Shown here piece after piece: positions 45,573-58,304 of a stretch of DNA of 64,000 nucleotides. The notes below the pieces were generated by a model. That model had not been told where the DNA came from. It searched no databases and worked only from the letters and a program-made list of their open reading frames with translations. A program made the position numbers and the translations under genes. The first letter of the stretch is position 1, and every line of letters begins with the position of its first letter. The stretch comes from Laccaria trichodermophora (taxonomy: Eukaryota > Basidiomycota > Agaricomycetes > Agaricales > Hydnangiaceae), in contig JACTVC010000029.1 of NCBI GenBank assembly GCA_018417955.1, positions 186,001-250,000 on the forward strand, in the 5' to 3' direction.

Positions 45573-48500
45573 TCAAGTCTCCTCAGTTTCTTGGACATTG
45601 GTCATGGTGACATCTTCATGGTGGGATGTTGCTCCAATAACTCTGCTTTTGACTGCCTTAACTTGGATGACTAGCTTCTCTGCCTCTGTGTACTTTCCCA
45701 GACTTCTAAGGGTGGCTGCTAAGTTTTCCATGGCTAGAATGGTATGGGGGTGTTGCACTCCAAGAATTCTCTTCCTTGCATCCAGAACTTGGATTTCCAG
45801 TGTCTCTGCCTCTGTGTATTTTCCCAGGTTCTGATATGTGACTGCTAGATTTGCCATGGCAAAGATTGTGTCTGGGTGTTCCACTCCAAGAATTCTCTTT
45901 CTTGCATCCAGAACTTGGATCTGCAGTGTCTCTGCCTCTGTGTATTTTCCCAGGTCTGAATATGAAGATGCTAGATTTGCCATGGCAAAGATTGTGTCTG
46001 GGTGTTCCACTCCAAGAATTCTCTTACTTGCATCCAGAACTTGGATTTTCAGTGTCTCTGCCTCTGTGTATTTTCCCAGGTCTGAATATGAAGATGCTAG
46101 ATTTGCCATGGCTCTGATTGTGTCTGGATGTTCCACTCCAAGAATTCTCTTTCTTGCATCCAGAACTTGGATCTCCAGTGTCTCTGCCTCTGTGTATTTT
46201 CCCAGGTTTGAATATGAAGATGCTAGATTTGCCATGGCTCTGATTGTGTCTGGGTGTTCCACTCCAAGAATTCTCTTCCTTGCATCCAGAACTTGGATCT
46301 CCAGTGTCTCTGCCTCTGTGTATTTTCCCAGGTTCTGATATGTGACTGCTAGATTTGCCATGGCTCTGAGTGTGTCTGGGTGTTCCACTCCAAGAATTCT
46401 CTTCCTTGCATCCAGAACTTGGATCTGCAGTGTCTCTGCCTCTGTATATTTTCCCAGTTTTCCATATGAGGATGCTAGATTTGCCATGGCTCTGATTGTG
46501 TCTGGGTGTTCCACTCCAAGAATTCTCTTCCTTGCATCCAGAACTTGGATCTCCAGTGTCTCTGCCTCTGTGTATTTTCCCAGGTTCTGATATGTGACTG
46601 CTAGATTTGCCATGGCTCTGATTGTGTCTGGGTGTTCCACTCCAAGAATTCTCTTCCTTGCATCCAGAACTTGGATCTGCAGTGTCTCTGCCTCTGTGTA
46701 TTTTCCCAGTTTTCCATATGAGGATGCTAGATTTGCCATGGGAATGATTGTGTCTGGGTGTTCCACTCCAAGAATTCTCTTACTTGCATCCAGAACTTGG
46801 ATCCCCAGTGTCTCTGCCTCTGTGTATTTTCCCAGGTCTGAATATGAAGATGCTAGATTTGCCATGGCAAAGATTGTGTCTGGGTGTTCCACTCCAAGAA
46901 TTCTCTTCCTTGCATCCAGAACTTGGATCTCCAGTGTCTCTGCCTCTGTGTATTTTCCCAGGTTCTGATATGTGACTGCTAGATTTGCCATGGCTCTGAT
47001 TGTGTCTGGGTGTTCCACTCCAAGAATTCTCTTTCTTGCATCCAGAACTTGGATCTCCAGTGTCTCTGCCTCTGTGTATTTTCCCAGGTCTGAATATGAA
47101 GATGCTAGATTTGCCATGGCAAAGATTGTGTCTTGGTGTACCACTCCAAGAATTCTCTTCCTTGCATCCAGAACTTTAATTTCCAAAGTTTCTGCTTCTT
47201 TCAAATATCCTTGTTCCCTCAACAGCCTCCCAAAATTTGCATAAGCATCATCCATGTAACTGATGATATTCTGATTGCTTTCTACTTTTAAATGCTCTAT
47301 ATTCGCTCTCACATGTGTTACCAAGGTCCTCTGGAATGCATATGGCTGGTCTGCATTCCATCTTAGTGAGCAAGACAATGTGACATACACCATTAAGCAA
47401 CATTTTTTCCTCTCACTCAGGGTCAATCTGTCCCTGCCCCAGGTATGAACCAGTGGATGCATTGCATATGCATTATCAGATAGGCCCTTTCTGATCAAAG
47501 AAAAAGACAGTAATGTTCGAATTCCCTCTCTAAAAATGAAATTATCCCAAGCACCTGTCTCAGAAAGAGGGAGTAGTCTTCGATCTAGCAGTGAACTGGC
47601 AAGAGGTAAATTTGACATAGAAGTTTTATAATCTTTTGAAAGAGCAGCATAAGAAAAGATTTCCTCAGATATTTCCTTATGATGGAAGAAAGGAAATAAC
47701 TCTAGAAGTAGCATTGCACTATTGGCTGCATTGGCTCTATAACAATCATCACATTTAGCCCTCTCTTGAATTTCTTTGTATGATAGCTCCCAAGTTTCAT
47801 AGACAGTTTTGTTATACTTAGAGGCTCCAGTAAATTCAGAATGAGATAGTAACGTCTTTCGGTGCTCTGAATACTTTGCAAGGTAGTCTCCAATAGTGGT
47901 GGCCCCAGAAGCAATATAAGTACCAGCTTGGTCAATAGCAAGAGGAAAGCAGAAGAGCTCTGTTACAATCTTAGAGGCTTGGATTTGAACATCTGATGTG
48001 GATGATTCCAAGCAACTAGCTTTCAGAAGTAGTTCAATAGCATCCCTCTCTTTCATTTCAGTCACTTCAAGAGAATTCTGATGTAAAGTCAGAGTCATCA
48101 TGGCAGAGTTACAACTAGTTATCAGAATGTTTCCCCTCATTCCAGGTGGGAAATACACCTCCAGTGCAGCAGATGACAGGACATCAGCATTATCAAAAAT
48201 CAGGATGTAATTCTCTTTCAGAGAACCAATCCACCAGAGAGTAGACTCAGGTGAGCCATCCAATCCACAAGACTGACCAAGACCCTCCAATGCCTGCATG
48301 ATGGTACCTGAGGAGGATGCATCAACCCAGAAAACATGAGAGAAGCTTGAAACAGTTCAATTCTTCAGGTATGGTCAGACTGGTGTTGAATAGGTACTTA
48401 CCTATCAGACATTTCCTCAACAAACTTCAAGCAAATCTGAGTCTTTCCAATACCCCCCATTCCATATAACAAGAAAAGCTTTCTCTTCTGTACTACGTCA

Positions 48501-48759
48501 TTTGGGTTGGTAAAGAAATGTGTCTTGAGTTTCGCAATGACTTCTGTACGCCCAGTGAACCGAGTGCTTGGGTTTGGCATGAGCGGAATGACCCCCGTCG
48601 TCTTATTGCCGTGGATATTGACCTGCAACAGATCCAACGCCGTCAACTTGCTTGACAGATACTTTTAGCAAACATTACACTAACAGTCTTAGCTTCAATG
48701 AATGTGCCGTTGTTGGCGACGAAGTGGTGAGCGCCCGCAAAGAAGCTCGCTCCGCTCAT
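45573..48759 (-). CDS. NB-ARC-TPR NLR-like STAND protein
   Basis: An NLR-architecture protein: nucleotide-dependent switch plus TPR sensor. Three exons, 48759-48685, 48622-48402 and 48345-45573, sum to 3,069 nt (1,022 residues) with 62-nt and 56-nt GT-AG introns. The start is the ATG at 48759: this exon encodes F-F-A-G-A-H-H-F-V-A-N-N-G-T-F-I, which resembles the opening of many Agaricomycete NLRs. Next come S-T-R-F-T-G-R and the Walker A G-M-G-G-I-G-K-T. Walker B-like I-L-I-F-D-N-A-D lies near 48200 and M-H-P-L-V-H-T-W near 47455. About 13 TPRs of the kinesin-light-chain type (L-G-K-Y-T-E-A-E) follow. No stop or shift interrupts the gene. Function in self/non-self or pathogen recognition is inference from family. 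Confidence 0.92.
45640..47220 (-). repeat. 126-bp near-identical TPR-coding array
   Basis: About twelve 42-codon units with few differences. Variable positions concentrate at the helix start (Y-S-D, Y-Q-N, Y-G-K, Y-S-N) and at one position after E-A-E-T-L (E, Q, K, G). The opposite strand is open by chance in many units; those frames are shadows. Confidence 0.9.
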
Positions 48760-51700
48760 GATGAGATATCGAAGATGGACATTAAGGATGAGGGAGGGAG
48801 GGAAAGAAAGGTCAGCGCCCAAACCCTTGCCAGACCCAGAACCCCAATCACGCCAGGAGGTGAAGGTGTGCCTGTGTCTATTTTTACCAAATGTGCCCGG
48901 GCTTTTCCGACTCTTGACGCCAGTCTTCTAGAGTCTTCTCCAAGCCCTCGCCTTCGTCTTTCTCATTCCTCGGTCGTTTACTGTCTTTGGTGAGTGGGCT
49001 CAACTTTCTAGTGTGTTGTTTTCGTATGGCACCTACAGGGCTCACGACGAGAGAATAAAGTCCGTTGTTGGCGCCTAACGCGCCTATTGGACTGATGTAT
49101 ATGCGGTGCTTACGAGTGGACTCTACCATCGTGGGCCTTGCTGACCTTCTTTCTCTAGTACCCATGGCAGATTTGGTTGCGCGGTGTCAAGTCTCATACC
49201 TGAAACCAGAAAACGGCGCGCAATCTACACGTCTTTTTTTCCGTCTTTACAATAGAACGTCTCAAAGTGAGTGGGCGGATCATCGTCGAGTTCGCCCCTC
49301 TCTGAACATCCATTTTGATAGCTGAAAATTCGGAGCTGGAGTTGCTGCGCGGTGGCTTATAGGGTCAGTTCGAGTGCCAATATATTTGATTCGTCAAGCC
49401 CCCACCATTGGCCGTGCTAGGTCGGTTTTCCTGATGGAGAGAATGTAAAGTGAGTCCACAGTCTTTTCTATTCAAAACCGGCGGTTGCTAAGGATTGTTA
49501 ACCCAGCTAGCTCTACTGAAAACTCAGCGTATTCCCTCAGACACCCAGATTCGCCCACTCCTTCTCCTCGATGAAACCAACGATCAACGACAGCCGAGCT
49601 TCGCACTCCCCTCGAATTTGACAACATGCCTGTTCCACAGCTCCTCCTCCACCAACTATGTTCTTGCCCTTCTCACCGCCCTCCTGACTGATGTCGATCA
49701 TTGAGAGTGCCTTTCAGACGACACGGACGCACGGCTTCTTCGATCTTTGTCTGGTGGGGGATGAATCATGACGAAAATGGACGATGAATGGGTCGAGGTC
49801 CCCGCCATCCACGGCCTGATAGCGCGGACCAGATTTGAACAAAGGCTGAGAGGGACAAATAGAAATACTCTTCGCCCTATGATTTTTCAATCACCACGAC
49901 CTCATCGACAACATCGCCATCTTCACTACTCCTGCAGTCGTTTGCTACTGCTCCCGCGATGTTTCAAGCAGGAGAATGTTTTCTCGAGGTGTGTCAGGCT
50001 CAGACTTCGTATCCTGTCGTTTACTCGACCAACTCAACGACGTTCACAGCCGACATCTAGTGGCACTCCACTCGGCATTTTCAAAACTTGATCGCTCCTT
50101 ATAAGCTCAAAGGACCCCATCATCCTGCCCGACACACTGCTGTCGAGCCGAGGTCTCAAGGACACCATTACCCACGATCAGCCACCCAACTGCACGAACA
50201 CCATCCGCTACTTCTCCAACAACGACTTGCATCTCCAAACTACCCTGTACGGCTTACGCAACCAGAACCGCGCGACCGTTAGTAGATCCCTCGTGGTGGT
50301 GTATTTCGGCAGCTTGATGCGCCCCACATGAACATCCAGTTCGGTGGACGTTGGGGGAGAGGTGAGTAAGATATTACTTCTGTCGTTAAATACCACATGT
50401 CGACGTTGTTGCAGCCATTCCCCGACGTTTCGTTCCCACAAAACGTTCGTTTTCGTTTCCGGAAAAAGCAGGTAAAGATGAACTGCGAGCGGCACCTAAC
50501 CCTCATGCAATACTCAAAGCCAACGCCGCTCAAGCATGTAGACTACAGGGTAAGCACAATACCCTCACGCCACCTCCAGCCATTGATCATTATTCTGTTC
50601 TAGTCCCACCACAACTTTGAGGAAATACTTGGACGTTACCTTCATCTCCGTGGAATACCGCCACAAATCTCAATTTGTAAGTGGGTGACCTTCATCAATG
50701 GCTCCTTCTGTCGTAGCCCTGACCTCCTCTCTTTCCAATAAGGTCAGACTACATAGTACATTCGTGTCCACTGGCAGAAGCCACCCCTCCAGCCCACTTC
50801 CTTCCTTCCCTCAGAACCTCTCGACAGCCTAAACCGCTCCGTGACGCTCATGCACATCACCCTCTTTACCGTGGCATGGCTTTCCCACCTCCCTCCAGAT
50901 TTTGAACCTGCCAGGTATGAGCAGCCTCACTAGTATCGTCGCCAGGATCCTGACACCACGATATGCAGTTCAAATGCATAGGCATACTCATCGTCATCTT
51001 CCCCTTCGCCCTCACCGCATACCATAGTGTCGTAAATCCGCAAAAGTCGACGTTTATCCCCAGATTGAAGATCCGCCGTCGCAAGGGCCATGTTGAATGC
51101 ACACGGGAGACTAACGGGTGGAGATGATCGTATTGAATCTGTGTGCGTTGAGCCGGTGTTAGGTGGCCAACGCGGTTTTGGGGGTGTGTGGAGAGGGAGG
51201 CCGTAGGCGAGCCGATGTTGACTAGGAAGGGTGGGAGTGAGTGGGTTATATGTTGAATTCCAGGAGGCTGAGCCGTCGCGAGAGTGGAGAAACTGGGCGG
51301 CCAAAGGGAACTAGTGGTCCAATTGCATCGGGGAAGCACGTTCGAGGATTTAATGAAATTTGCGGTTGAGGAGAATGGCTAGAAATGTCTATATAATCGT
51401 CGATGTGCACTTGAGTCGTAAGTGACCGTATCAACCTTCAAGAGCTCGTCGTCACCATTGCCCTCGGCGCTGCTCCTGCTCCCTTCGGCGCTGATCCTGT
51501 TGTCTTCGGACATTGCTTCAACTAGAGGAATTATTTGTGAAATAAAGGTACACCAGACTCATACGTGAATGTTCACTTGACCGAGTTTTTTTCAAGAAAC
51601 AAAGCAAAGCACCTCACCGTTAGGGCACTCTCAACATCCTCTTTCTTGCGAGCCTTGAAGATGCGTTACTATGCCGCCGATGCAGACCTATGGAACGGTG

Positions 51701-53470
51701 ACATACTTGGGTAACCATAATCAAACCCAAGTGCACGACTACTCTCCATCAACCTCATGGTCATGGAACGCCAACCTCACATCTCACCCAACGGCTTGCT
51801 TGCGGCGTACAATAACCTCAGAAACGCAGGCATCTTACTCTTGAATACCTAAAGCTCTGCTCGACGGCGGCATCTCAGAAGTTGGGTGGGGTTCAAACAT
51901 GCGAATATTTCTGTACTCGCGGCTCTGGCATTCCCCCGCTGGCAACTCCAAGACCTTATGCTCATACGCCTCCTTCATCCTTCCAACAACCCGCTTGCCC
52001 TCCTTCAACTCAAATAAGATCCTTCACAAGCCTCTCCTTCCGCACGCGTAACAGCAGGCACCTTCGACCGCTTCGTTTCCTCCTCCCTAGCTAGTCAGTT
52101 TGTCGTTGCATCTTCCATATCTGGTCGGAGAGCAACAAGCGATCGCAGAAAGCCTCAAATGCATCGGAGCATTTCGACGCTTTGGTAGTGAACGCAGGGC
52201 GGGCGCGAGGAGTGTTGTAATGGCGCCGCGCGCGCAGAATGCCTTCCCTTTGTCCACACCACGAGAGAAGGTTATGTGGAGATGGGAGGTGAAGAGGCTC
52301 AAGTTGACTAGGGAGGCCGAGTCTTGTTGAGCAGGACCTTTCGAATGACCCGGAGAGGAGAATGTTTGAGGAGGCTGCGTCGAGCAGGCATAGACGGCAT
52401 AATTTTATAAAAAATACCTACAACTGTAGTACCATATTTTATAAAACCTCGCCAGCCTCTGGTGTAACTGCAAGAGTATTTTTGACCTTGAGGGGAATTT
52501 TTGTTTGGCGAATGTCACATTGTAGGTGTGTGCTAATTCAATTCTATCATTCTATCATTCAACATGCAACCCGATATTGCCCCGACTCCCGACATTCAAC
52601 CAAGCCATTTAATTCGGGGCCTGTGCCTACAGCGTTATCTTCGCTTCCAAGGAGGAGCCTGAGAGCGGTACAGTTGCTTTCACAAAGCCTCCGCGTAAAT
52701 CAATGAGATCGCTACAACCGAGGATTTGCAGGCACCCCGATATTGTCCCGACTCCCGACATCCAGCCAAACCATTCAAAGAGTCGGGGATCTCGGAAGAG
52801 ACAGAGCAACTTGTCACTAACGCATGTCGTCACTTTAGATCTCTCTAAATACATACTGAAGATTCAATTAATATAGATAATTTTTCGAGACGACCCGTCA
52901 TCTCTCTAAAACAAAGCTGAATAGGTCTCCGAGAGTCTGAAGCTCCCTCTGCCTGGCTGTAACAGTGTAAGTAAAGGCGTCAGGCGTTAGTATGGCATTT
53001 AAATCGGTTTGAGCCGACCAAAAATACGTTGTATTTTAACGACGCTAAGTGAGTTCCACAGCCTATGAAATTAAAATTTATACTACAACAATGCTCTTTG
53101 AATGCTCTTTCCAGAAATATATAAATGTGCCGGTGTTGGCGATCTAATGGCGATCATGAGACGTGATGCGTCTTATTTCGGTGACAAATCGGGGACACAT
53201 GACCAGCGACCACGACGATAAGTGTTGGTCCTGTCTACTCTGAGCTCCCGTAGTGATTTCTTCGTTTCCAAGGACAAGACGTCGCCCTATGACTTTCATA
53301 AATCCTCCGTGCAAATCCCGTATAAAGGAACGCGACGAATGTTTTTCAACCTAAAGCATCATTTCTCCAAAAACATAGTCTCTCCTAGACAGACTTCGAT
53401 ATTATGTGAAGTCGTACCTTTGTTCACGATAATATGAACCAAAAACAAGTGATTCACCTTGCCATAAACC
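48760..53470. other. GC-richer interval with only fragments, no assignable gene
   Basis: Short frames appear on both strands. One plus-strand stretch near 50090-50340 reads like protein over several frames, with a possible intron start GTGAGTAAG near 50362, and may be a decayed gene. A minus-strand frame at 51339-50866 (157 codons) has no motif. From 52400 on the sequence becomes AT-richer. I could not recover an exon series for any gene here. Confidence 0.4.
53321..53328 (+). promoter_or_regulatory. TATA box candidate for the secreted protein gene
   Basis: TATAAAGG lies 150 bp before the ATG at 53471, leaving room for a 5' leader of about 120 nt. Confidence 0.4.
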
Positions 53471-53662
53471 ATGAAGTTCACCTTGACCGCCATGCTCCTC
53501 TGCCTTTCCCCACTCGTCTACTCTGCCCCGAACCCAGGGGGCGTCAACGTGTATTGTGAGAGCGACTGCACTCCGGGACTTCAAAGATGCGGCGATGGAT
53601 GGTTCCCGCATGAAGCCTTTCCAAAGGGTGTAGCATGCTGGAGATGCTGTAGAAACGCTTAG
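53471..53662 (+). CDS. Small secreted Cys-rich protein
   Basis: A 63-residue protein with a clear signal peptide: M-K-F-T then a hydrophobic core L-T-A-M-L-L-C-L-S-P-L-V-Y, with cleavage likely after S-A near residue 19. The mature part of about 44 residues has six Cys (C-x3-C-x6-C, then C-x2-C-C near the end), enough for three disulfides. Uninterrupted, no intron needed. Small secreted Cys-rich proteins are common in mushroom secretomes, as symbiosis or defence effectors, but this one is not recognised and no function is claimed. A TATA candidate lies upstream and a partial duplication of its 3' end lies downstream. Confidence 0.75.
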   Translation: MKFTLTAMLLCLSPLVYSAPNPGGVNVYCESDCTPGLQRCGDGWFPHEAFPKGVACWRCCRNA

Positions 53663-53784
53663 TGAGGATCATCCCTTTTTTTTCTGTATCTTTAATAACG
53701 TTTCAAAGGCTGAACCATGCTGGAAATACTGTAAAAACCCATCACCCTTTTTTTCTATCCGTCATTAATATCATTTCATTTAAC
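53634..53784. repeat. Tandem duplication of the 3' end of the secreted-protein gene
   Basis: 53634-53704 (CATGCTGGAGATGCTGTAGAA...) is repeated 82 bp downstream at about 53716-53784 (CATGCTGGAAATACTGTAAAAA...), with changes and a gap of about 9 bp. The first copy contains the last codons and the stop. Confidence 0.65.
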
Positions 53785-54392
53785 AGTTCCCTCCGACAAG
53801 ATAATATCCTGATATGAGATCACTTCTCTTGCCACGCAGCCTTGTATAAATATCTACTCAATAGAGACCGAGACTCGACCCGACGAGATACTAGATATTG
53901 ACAAGTTGTTGGCTGGGGTGCACTTTTTACCAAGTTTTTACGTGACAAATAAATATACTCGATTATTGGATAGTAGTATTTTCAAAATGACCGCCTGAAC
54001 GATGCGAGTGACAACGCTACAACCCGTAGCATCCAAAGATCATTTCTCAATACCCTTTCATCGTTCGTAACCCAACCCAGTCGGAAACTCGGCCCAGAGC
54101 AAGCCCAGAGTGCAGGTTCCGGGTTCAAACGTTCAGGTCTCGAAGCACCACAGCCAAAACTGGCGAATATGGCAGGGAGAAAATAGTTAACTCGGCATCC
54201 CAAACGTTAGCGTTCGGGCGGGGTGCTGGAGTGAAAGTTGGGTCATGGCAACTCCGGTTGGAGCGCGTTGACTGCGCACAGCTTCCTCCTTGGCCCCGCA
54301 CCAATCTGGCTCGGGAATTTTGGGGTTATAGAATTCAATTTACTGAAACGTAGCAGAGATATGTACATACGATGTTAAGAAAGGGCGAGATG
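53785..54392. other. Intergenic, no gene seen
   Basis: Between the duplicated 3' end of the secreted-protein gene and the GTPase stop. No motif recognised. Confidence 0.4.
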
Positions 54393-55586
54393 CTATACGA
54401 ACCGGTTGGGAAGGATACTTGAACGAAGGAAGTCACGGTACTGGTTATGTCTTTTAACGCGAGAGCGCAAAAAATTCCAGAATCTCCCCACTAACCCGCG
54501 CCTCAGCTTCTCATGTTCTCTCTGCAAGTGTTCCAACTTCCACTCTAGCTCCTTGTGTTCCTGCTCCAACTCCAGTTTTAACTCAGCATCCTTGGCCCGG
54601 TTCGCCTGTTCCATGTCCCTCTTCAACTCCAGCATCTCTTCCTTGTGTCTCGCTTCCATCGCTTTGATATCCGCGGAAAGGACGGCGCCTGCAGAGGTGT
54701 CAACAAGCTCCTTGCCTTCGTGTAACTCTTCTGCGATCTTGGTATGTAATTCTTTTGCAACCTTGATAGCCGCGCCTTTCTCGTGCAGGAGATGAGACAA
54801 GATCGTAAGAGCACCCTTGACTGAGTTGTCGTGGCGAAACATGCAGGCTCCTTCTTCAAGAAGGGGTTTGAAGAAACCCTTTCTAAGTTCATTCTCTCGA
54901 TCATCTCCTTCCTCTTTTCCAACACGGCTCCAATTTGTTGTGACAATTGCTACCTTTGCAAGCGTTTTTTCTCCGCATAGCTCCTTGAACATACGGAGAT
55001 TCTTCTTCGCCACTCCGCCTGTTCTAGGGTCAGAAATCCGGTGCATGTAGATAATGCCATTGAGCTTCCTTCCTCCCCTGATATATTCGGTCAGAGATTG
55101 TGTAAGGCAAGACGCGTAATACGCTCACACTGAGTTCACTATGAACTCGGTAATTGTCTTGAGAACGTCAACGTCGCTACGTTGAGAGTCGTCGAAACCC
55201 GGGGTGTCAACAATCATAGTCGAAAGGTGGGTGTCGGGATCGAGAAAACAAGAGGCGTCAACGAATTCGGTCTTGGACTCAGTTCCATGGCCAACGACGA
55301 TCTTATCGTCTCCGGTGACAAGATTGATGAACTACAAAGTGGGACATTCAGTTATGAAGCAGCATTCAATTCTTTAGAACCGCACCGTCGATTTGCCTAG
55401 TTATTCAAGCCACGTATCATTGAATGTCGTCGTCACAAACTAGGAAAAAGATTGGCTGACCAGTTCCTGTGGCACCCATGACGCTTCAGAGATCACATTG
55501 AGCAAACATCCACGAAATGTCAAGCGTAAAACTCACGCAATGACTCGGTCGTGCTGACCCTTGAAAGGTTGATTGCAATGAGGCAT
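54393..55586 (-). CDS. P-loop GTPase with coiled-coil tail (fungal AIG1/septin-like G domain)
   Basis: Five exons: 55586-55537, 55483-55461, 55396-55386, 55331-55129 and 55077-54393, joining to 972 nt (323 residues). The Walker A (G1) G-A-T-G-T-G-K-S-T is assembled from the 23-nt and 11-nt exons; G3 is D-T-P-G-F near 55200. Later comes G-G-R-K-L-N-G-I-I-Y-M-H-R-I-S-D, typical of this fungal family. The C-terminal half is a long charged helix (E-A-R-H-K-E-E-M-L-E-L-K and repeats of E-H-K-E-L-E) predicted to be a coiled coil, followed by a basic end. Such proteins bind and hydrolyse GTP and probably oligomerise; a role in membrane or defence processes is inference. A second G1-like motif is absent, and no break was found. 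Confidence 0.88.
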
Positions 55587-58304
55587 AGTAGCGAAAGTGC
55601 GATGACGCGGGTGTATAGAAAGAGTCGAAAGACAGGGAGCTATATAAAGCGATTTTAGCGAGCGCCGAGGTACGATGATGGGACTTCGACGTCTAGACTT
55701 TTATACCTAGCACTGAGGCCTGCGTTTCTGTCACAATCTTCCCTCGGCCCACAGAAGTTAGTGCGAATGCTGTTCTCCCCGAAAGATATGAAACTCTCAA
55801 GGCCTCGCTGGAAGCATGAGGGATAATTTTTTTTAGCGCTGAGACCCGATTTAGCAAAAGATGACACACCGTAAACGCTTGGTATCTGTGACCGACAACA
55901 TGTCAAGAACGAGGCCTACTTCAAGGCAGACTCATGACTCTCGACCCTTGATGTGTGCTTTAAAGGGCGCTTCTCAAGATGTTCGAACAGTGCGATTTTG
56001 CCTTTGCCTTGGGCGCTTTCTTGTTTCGATCTCCTCCGTCGATTCCAAGAAGTTGGTTCTTGCTGCCTGCTGCGCTCTCGCTGTTCGGCTGCGTTGGCAT
56101 TTAGCCTTTCCTGTCCGTCCCTTGACTTCATGTATGACCCAGAGTGCTGGTTTGCGTGTGGGATTTAGTTTCTTAGCGTTACAGATAAGCTGTGAGGCGA
56201 TAGGAGGGCTTACAATGGTAGGTGAGTATAACAACCTAGAGTAGTTCGGGTGGTCAGCCCACCGCTCATGTTTGGGTAGTTCGAAACAGCGACGACAACG
56301 TAAGGGAGTCGGATAGTCATGTTATGTGTTTCAGGTCGCACTGTTTATTGGTTGGAGAAAAAATCATCTGTTCGTCCGTGACGGTAGAAAGATACGACGG
56401 AGATAAACGGTCCATTGAACGCAGAGCTTGATCGACTTGAGAAGGCTTGACCCCCGGTCAACACTCATATCAAGAGTAACACAGCAGCTCATGGCCATTA
56501 CCAACCTTTCGCTGTGTCCATGATGTGCTTCCATGAGGTTGATCGTTCTCTGCCCTCTCAAATTTGTGAAGTCTGAAAACGGAGGTCAATGGCTTTCACA
56601 AAAACGACTGCGCGATCACTCACCAGGAGAACTCTATAGATTGTTATTCAACGGAATTTCATCAGATCGATCTCATTAGTAACTTCACACAGCTCCCAGT
56701 CCCATGCGCTCGCTGCGTGAAGTGATTTCGGGTAGGTGAACACCCTTCGTTTGAACACCCTTCGTTGAAGTTTTCAACGTTGCGGCTCTCCGAGTCAGAA
56801 TCGTTGAATACGGGACCTAATTTTAAGGCACGTTAATAGGTAAGACAAAGACGATAGCTCGGCTTCCTCACCTGGGCTGCCACATCGGAGCCTTCTATAC
56901 ACCATTTTCTTAATGGTCCACGGGCGGAGAGACTACCATCTTATCTGGGTCCCTTCCACCATTTCCGTCCTCCATAATTGACACCTCGCCCACCGCATAA
57001 GGCACCAGCTCGTTGATGTTTCTGGTGTGGCAGAGCAGAGTCCAAACCTACTTATCGTCCGATCCGAAGAACCACTCGTGATAAAGCTCTGATGCCTGCC
57101 ACATTCAAACAAGTCATACGCAGAAATAGTTGGAAACCACTGACGCGTAGACTGCTGGACTGCGGAAGCTAGAAAGGTCAAGGCAACAGTCGCCGCGGAC
57201 TCGGACCTACTCGGACGGCAAGATTTTGATTGAACCACGTGACTAACGCCCTAGATTTTTTAAATTTGAGCGCCGTTCGAACTTCCCTGAATCCTCATAG
57301 TAGCACTGTCGTCTCCTTCTTCCAAGGACTCACCAAGGTCTTGTCGGGCGTCGCGCTGCTGCCAGACCTTCCGTGGAAAACTGGAAATTCTCGCTAGATT
57401 ATCAGCTCTTCTCCGACAGAGGCGTCAGGATTGCCCGAATTTCTCAACATTCAACTTCTCACTGAACCCCGTTTTGTATGACTACAAACTAAACCCCGCA
57501 ACCATTCTTTGTTCGCGTTGAATCGATCATCTAGCTTTTCTCCAAAGTCAATAACCAATTCTCCAGAGTCGGCCTGCTCACCACCAGCCTTGGTTATATC
57601 TTGGTTATATCTACTGACTAAACTCGATGTTCAACATTTTTGCGTTCCCTCGACCCTCCAAAAAACGCTGGCGACCCATAGCATTATGCGCTACTTACCC
57701 CGATTGGGTGGTAGCAGGCTGCATGCTCGAGCCACTTTACAGCCGAGATGGTTCAAGACCCCGACCTCTTCAACTACTTAGTCCGCCAGGGACCGCGTCG
57801 AATGATTCTAGCTTCGCTTTACTTATGTCCATCCGGTCATTCTCATCCACAAAATAATGGCCGCAGTCCCAAGATATAATTGGGTCTTCATTGCCAACTC
57901 ATTTATTGTCGATGACGGTGGATTTTCTGGGTGATGATGACGATCAGAATACGTACATGGTAAGCTTCGGGTCTTCGATCATCATTCAGATTACCTCTTC
58001 ATGGTCTTGGCTCACCAGTCATCCGATGTCTCTGCTTCTTCAAGTGAATTCGTCCAACTTCCAGCGCTGGTTGGTTTTGTAAACAAGGTATTGTTCACTG
58101 CAACCTCCGTTATGTGCAGCTAAGTACTTAAAATATAGATACAAACACAACTACAAAGTCTCTCGCCCGAACAGCCTGTTGCTTCTATGTACGTATGTAT
58201 CGAAATGGACATCACGCTTGCGTGATTGAGCTTCGATTTAGCGTGACCTTCTTATCCGAATCTGGCCCCCCCTCTCCCCTCTTTCCTACACCCACGACTA
58301 TGGC
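55587..58304. other. Intergenic or decayed, no assignable gene
   Basis: Frames of 60-127 codons occur on both strands. A minus-strand frame at 57238-56933 contains I-T-S-G-S-S-D-R-T-I, faintly like a WD40 blade, but it is isolated. Around 57490-58080 short plus-strand frames might be exon remnants. Nothing could be assembled. Confidence 0.35.

Noticed and set aside
45640..47220. Regular repeats that could suggest a CRISPR-like array
   Set aside because: Units are contiguous and coding, without spacers, and the genome is eukaryotic.
45838..47244. Series of plus-strand open frames over the TPR array
   Set aside because: They repeat with the 126-bp period and are antisense shadows of the TPR-coding units.
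56933..57238. WD40 protein
   Set aside because: One weak G-S-S-D-R-T-I string is not enough for a WD40 blade.
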